Origin: Pseudomonadales bacterium
GTDB lineage: Bacteria; Pseudomonadota; Gammaproteobacteria; Steroidobacterales; Steroidobacteraceae
NCBI GenBank assembly: GCA_020442965.1
Contig: JAGRJB010000272.1
Location: 1 to 6,622, forward strand
Reading direction: 5' to 3'
Length of the DNA: 6,622 nt
How positions within the stretch are numbered: the stretch's first letter is position 1; every line of letters starts with the position of its first letter. Below are positions 5,778 to 6,622 of this stretch, one piece after another. The position numbers were made by a program, and so were the translations under genes. The notes under the pieces are model-generated. The model did no database searches, had not been told where the DNA came from, and was given only the letters and a program-made list of their open reading frames with translations.

Positions 5778-6622
5778 AGCGCACGCTCGCAGGATTCGCA
5801 GCGGTCTGCGATGGTGAACTCCACGGTGCCGATCGCGCATTCGCCGACGTATCGAGCGACACACGCACGCTCCGGCCGGGCGAGTTGTTCGTCGCCCTGC
5901 GCGGACCGCGCTTCGACGCCAAGCAATTCGTGGCCAACGCAGCGGTCGCCGGCGCGGTCGGCGCGGTGGTCGAGGAGCGGCAGGATCATCCGCTGCCGCA
6001 GATCGTCGTCGCGGATACTCAGGCGGCACTAACGACCGCTGCGCGCGCATGGCGCAGATTGTTTTCCATCCCGGTGGTCGGCGTAGCCGGTAGCAATGGC
6101 AAGACCACCGCCAAGGAAATGATCGCGGCCATCCTGGGTCGCGGCGGTGCCTGTCTGGCGACGCGCGGCAACTTGAACAATCACATCGGAGTGCCGCTTA
6201 CGCTGCTGCGCCTGACAGCCGAGCATCGCAGCGCGGTAATCGAGATCGGGGCGAACCGCGCCGGCGACGTCGCGGAGCTGGTGGCGATCGCACGCCCCAC
6301 CATCGGTCTGATCACCAACGCCGGCGCGGAGCACCTCGAAGGCTTTGGGAGTCTGGAGAACGTTGCGCGCGCCGAGGGTGAAATGGTCGCGGGCCTGACG
6401 GCGGATGCCGTCGCGGTGATCAATGCAGACGACCCCTTCAGCGAGCTGTGGTGCTCGATGACACTCGCCAAGGTAGTGAGCTTCGGTATCGACGCCTACG
6501 CAGATTTCGCGGCGGAGGACGTGCGCACCGCCATCGATGCGCAGGGCTTCAGGACGCTGTTCGCGCTGCGCTCGCCGGCCGGCCGCGCGCCTATTCAATT
6601 GGCGCTCGCTGGCCGCCACAAC
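5774..6622 (+). CDS. murF: UDP-MurNAc-tripeptide:D-Ala-D-Ala ligase MurF, 5' part (cut by window edge)
   Basis: The first 283 codons of MurF, the cytoplasmic ATP-dependent ligase that adds D-Ala-D-Ala to complete UDP-MurNAc-pentapeptide. The frame stays open to the right edge. The N-terminal substrate domain is about 1-95 (SSDTRTLRPGELFVALRG at 27-44). The central domain has the P-loop GVAGSNGKTTAKE (103-115, K110), GNLNNHIGVPLTLL (132-145), EIGANRAGD (157-165) and NAGAEHLEGFGS (182-193), all closely matching E. coli MurF (about 450 aa). It stops at the GRHN motif (280-283), where the C-terminal domain would soon begin, so roughly 170 codons are missing. The start ATG lies in an ATGA overlap with the murE stop. 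Oddity: aligned with E. coli the carbamylated Lys202 position is Glu (E201, codon 6374-6376). The gene identity is secure. Confidence 0.97.
   Translation, partial: MKRTLAGFAAVCDGELHGADRAFADVSSDTRTLRPGELFVALRGPRFDAKQFVANAAVAGAVGAVVEERQDHPLPQIVVADTQAALTTAARAWRRLFSIPVVGVAGSNGKTTAKEMIAAILGRGGACLATRGNLNNHIGVPLTLLRLTAEHRSAVIEIGANRAGDVAELVAIARPTIGLITNAGAEHLEGFGSLENVARAEGEMVAGLTADAVAVINADDPFSELWCSMTLAKVVSFGIDAYADFAAEDVRTAIDAQGFRTLFALRSPAGRAPIQLALAGRHN

Noticed and set aside
1..6622. Mobile elements, CRISPR arrays, frameshifted genes or horizontally acquired islands
   Set aside because: No transposase, terminal inverted repeats or regular repeat-spacer arrays are visible. All six genes are intact (murF only cut by the edge), with consistent GC-rich codon use and standard dcw order.

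Overview
The window is the start of a division and cell wall (dcw) cluster from a GC-rich Proteobacterium, most likely a gammaproteobacterium. The evidence is the gene order mraZ-rsmH-ftsL-ftsI-murE-murF, the close resemblance of MraZ, FtsL, FtsI and MurF to their Escherichia coli counterparts, and a MurE with the meso-diaminopimelate motif DNPR. The high GC content and the absence of enterobacterial codon habits suggest a lineage near Xanthomonadales/Nevskiales/Steroidobacterales, but that placement is a guess. All confirmed genes are on the + strand.

Layout. Positions 1-576 hold no gene I can support. They contain scattered short inverted and direct repeats, one consensus-like DnaA box, and at most the first codons of a divergent gene at the left edge. 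Positions 577-659 form a compact control region: a near-consensus sigma-70 promoter (TTGACC, 17 bp, TATAGT), then four GTGGSN boxes repeated exactly every 10 bp that match the known MraZ operator. A small hairpin built partly from the last box lies just before the mraZ GTG codon, which has no usable Shine-Dalgarno sequence. Then come mraZ (660-1112), an unusually long structured spacer (1113-1245), rsmH (1246-2181), ftsL (2178-2462), ftsI (2473-4233), murE (4230-5777) and the first 283 codons of murF (5774 to the window edge). Three junctions are ATGA stop/start overlaps and ftsL-ftsI is separated by 10 bp, so rsmH through murF look translationally coupled and co-transcribed.

How the genes work together. 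MraZ should repress its own promoter, and so the operon, through the 10-bp-phased boxes. RsmH methylates 16S rRNA. FtsL (with FtsB and FtsQ, encoded elsewhere) activates the septal transpeptidase FtsI (PBP3). MurE and MurF make the last two cytoplasmic additions to the peptidoglycan stem peptide, supplying precursor for the septal wall.

No new defence, mobile or biosynthetic system is visible. The points most worth a second look are the promoter/operator/hairpin arrangement before mraZ, a Glu in MurF where E. coli has its carbamylated Lys202, the long folded mraZ-rsmH spacer, and an apparently strand-biased word TGTTAG.
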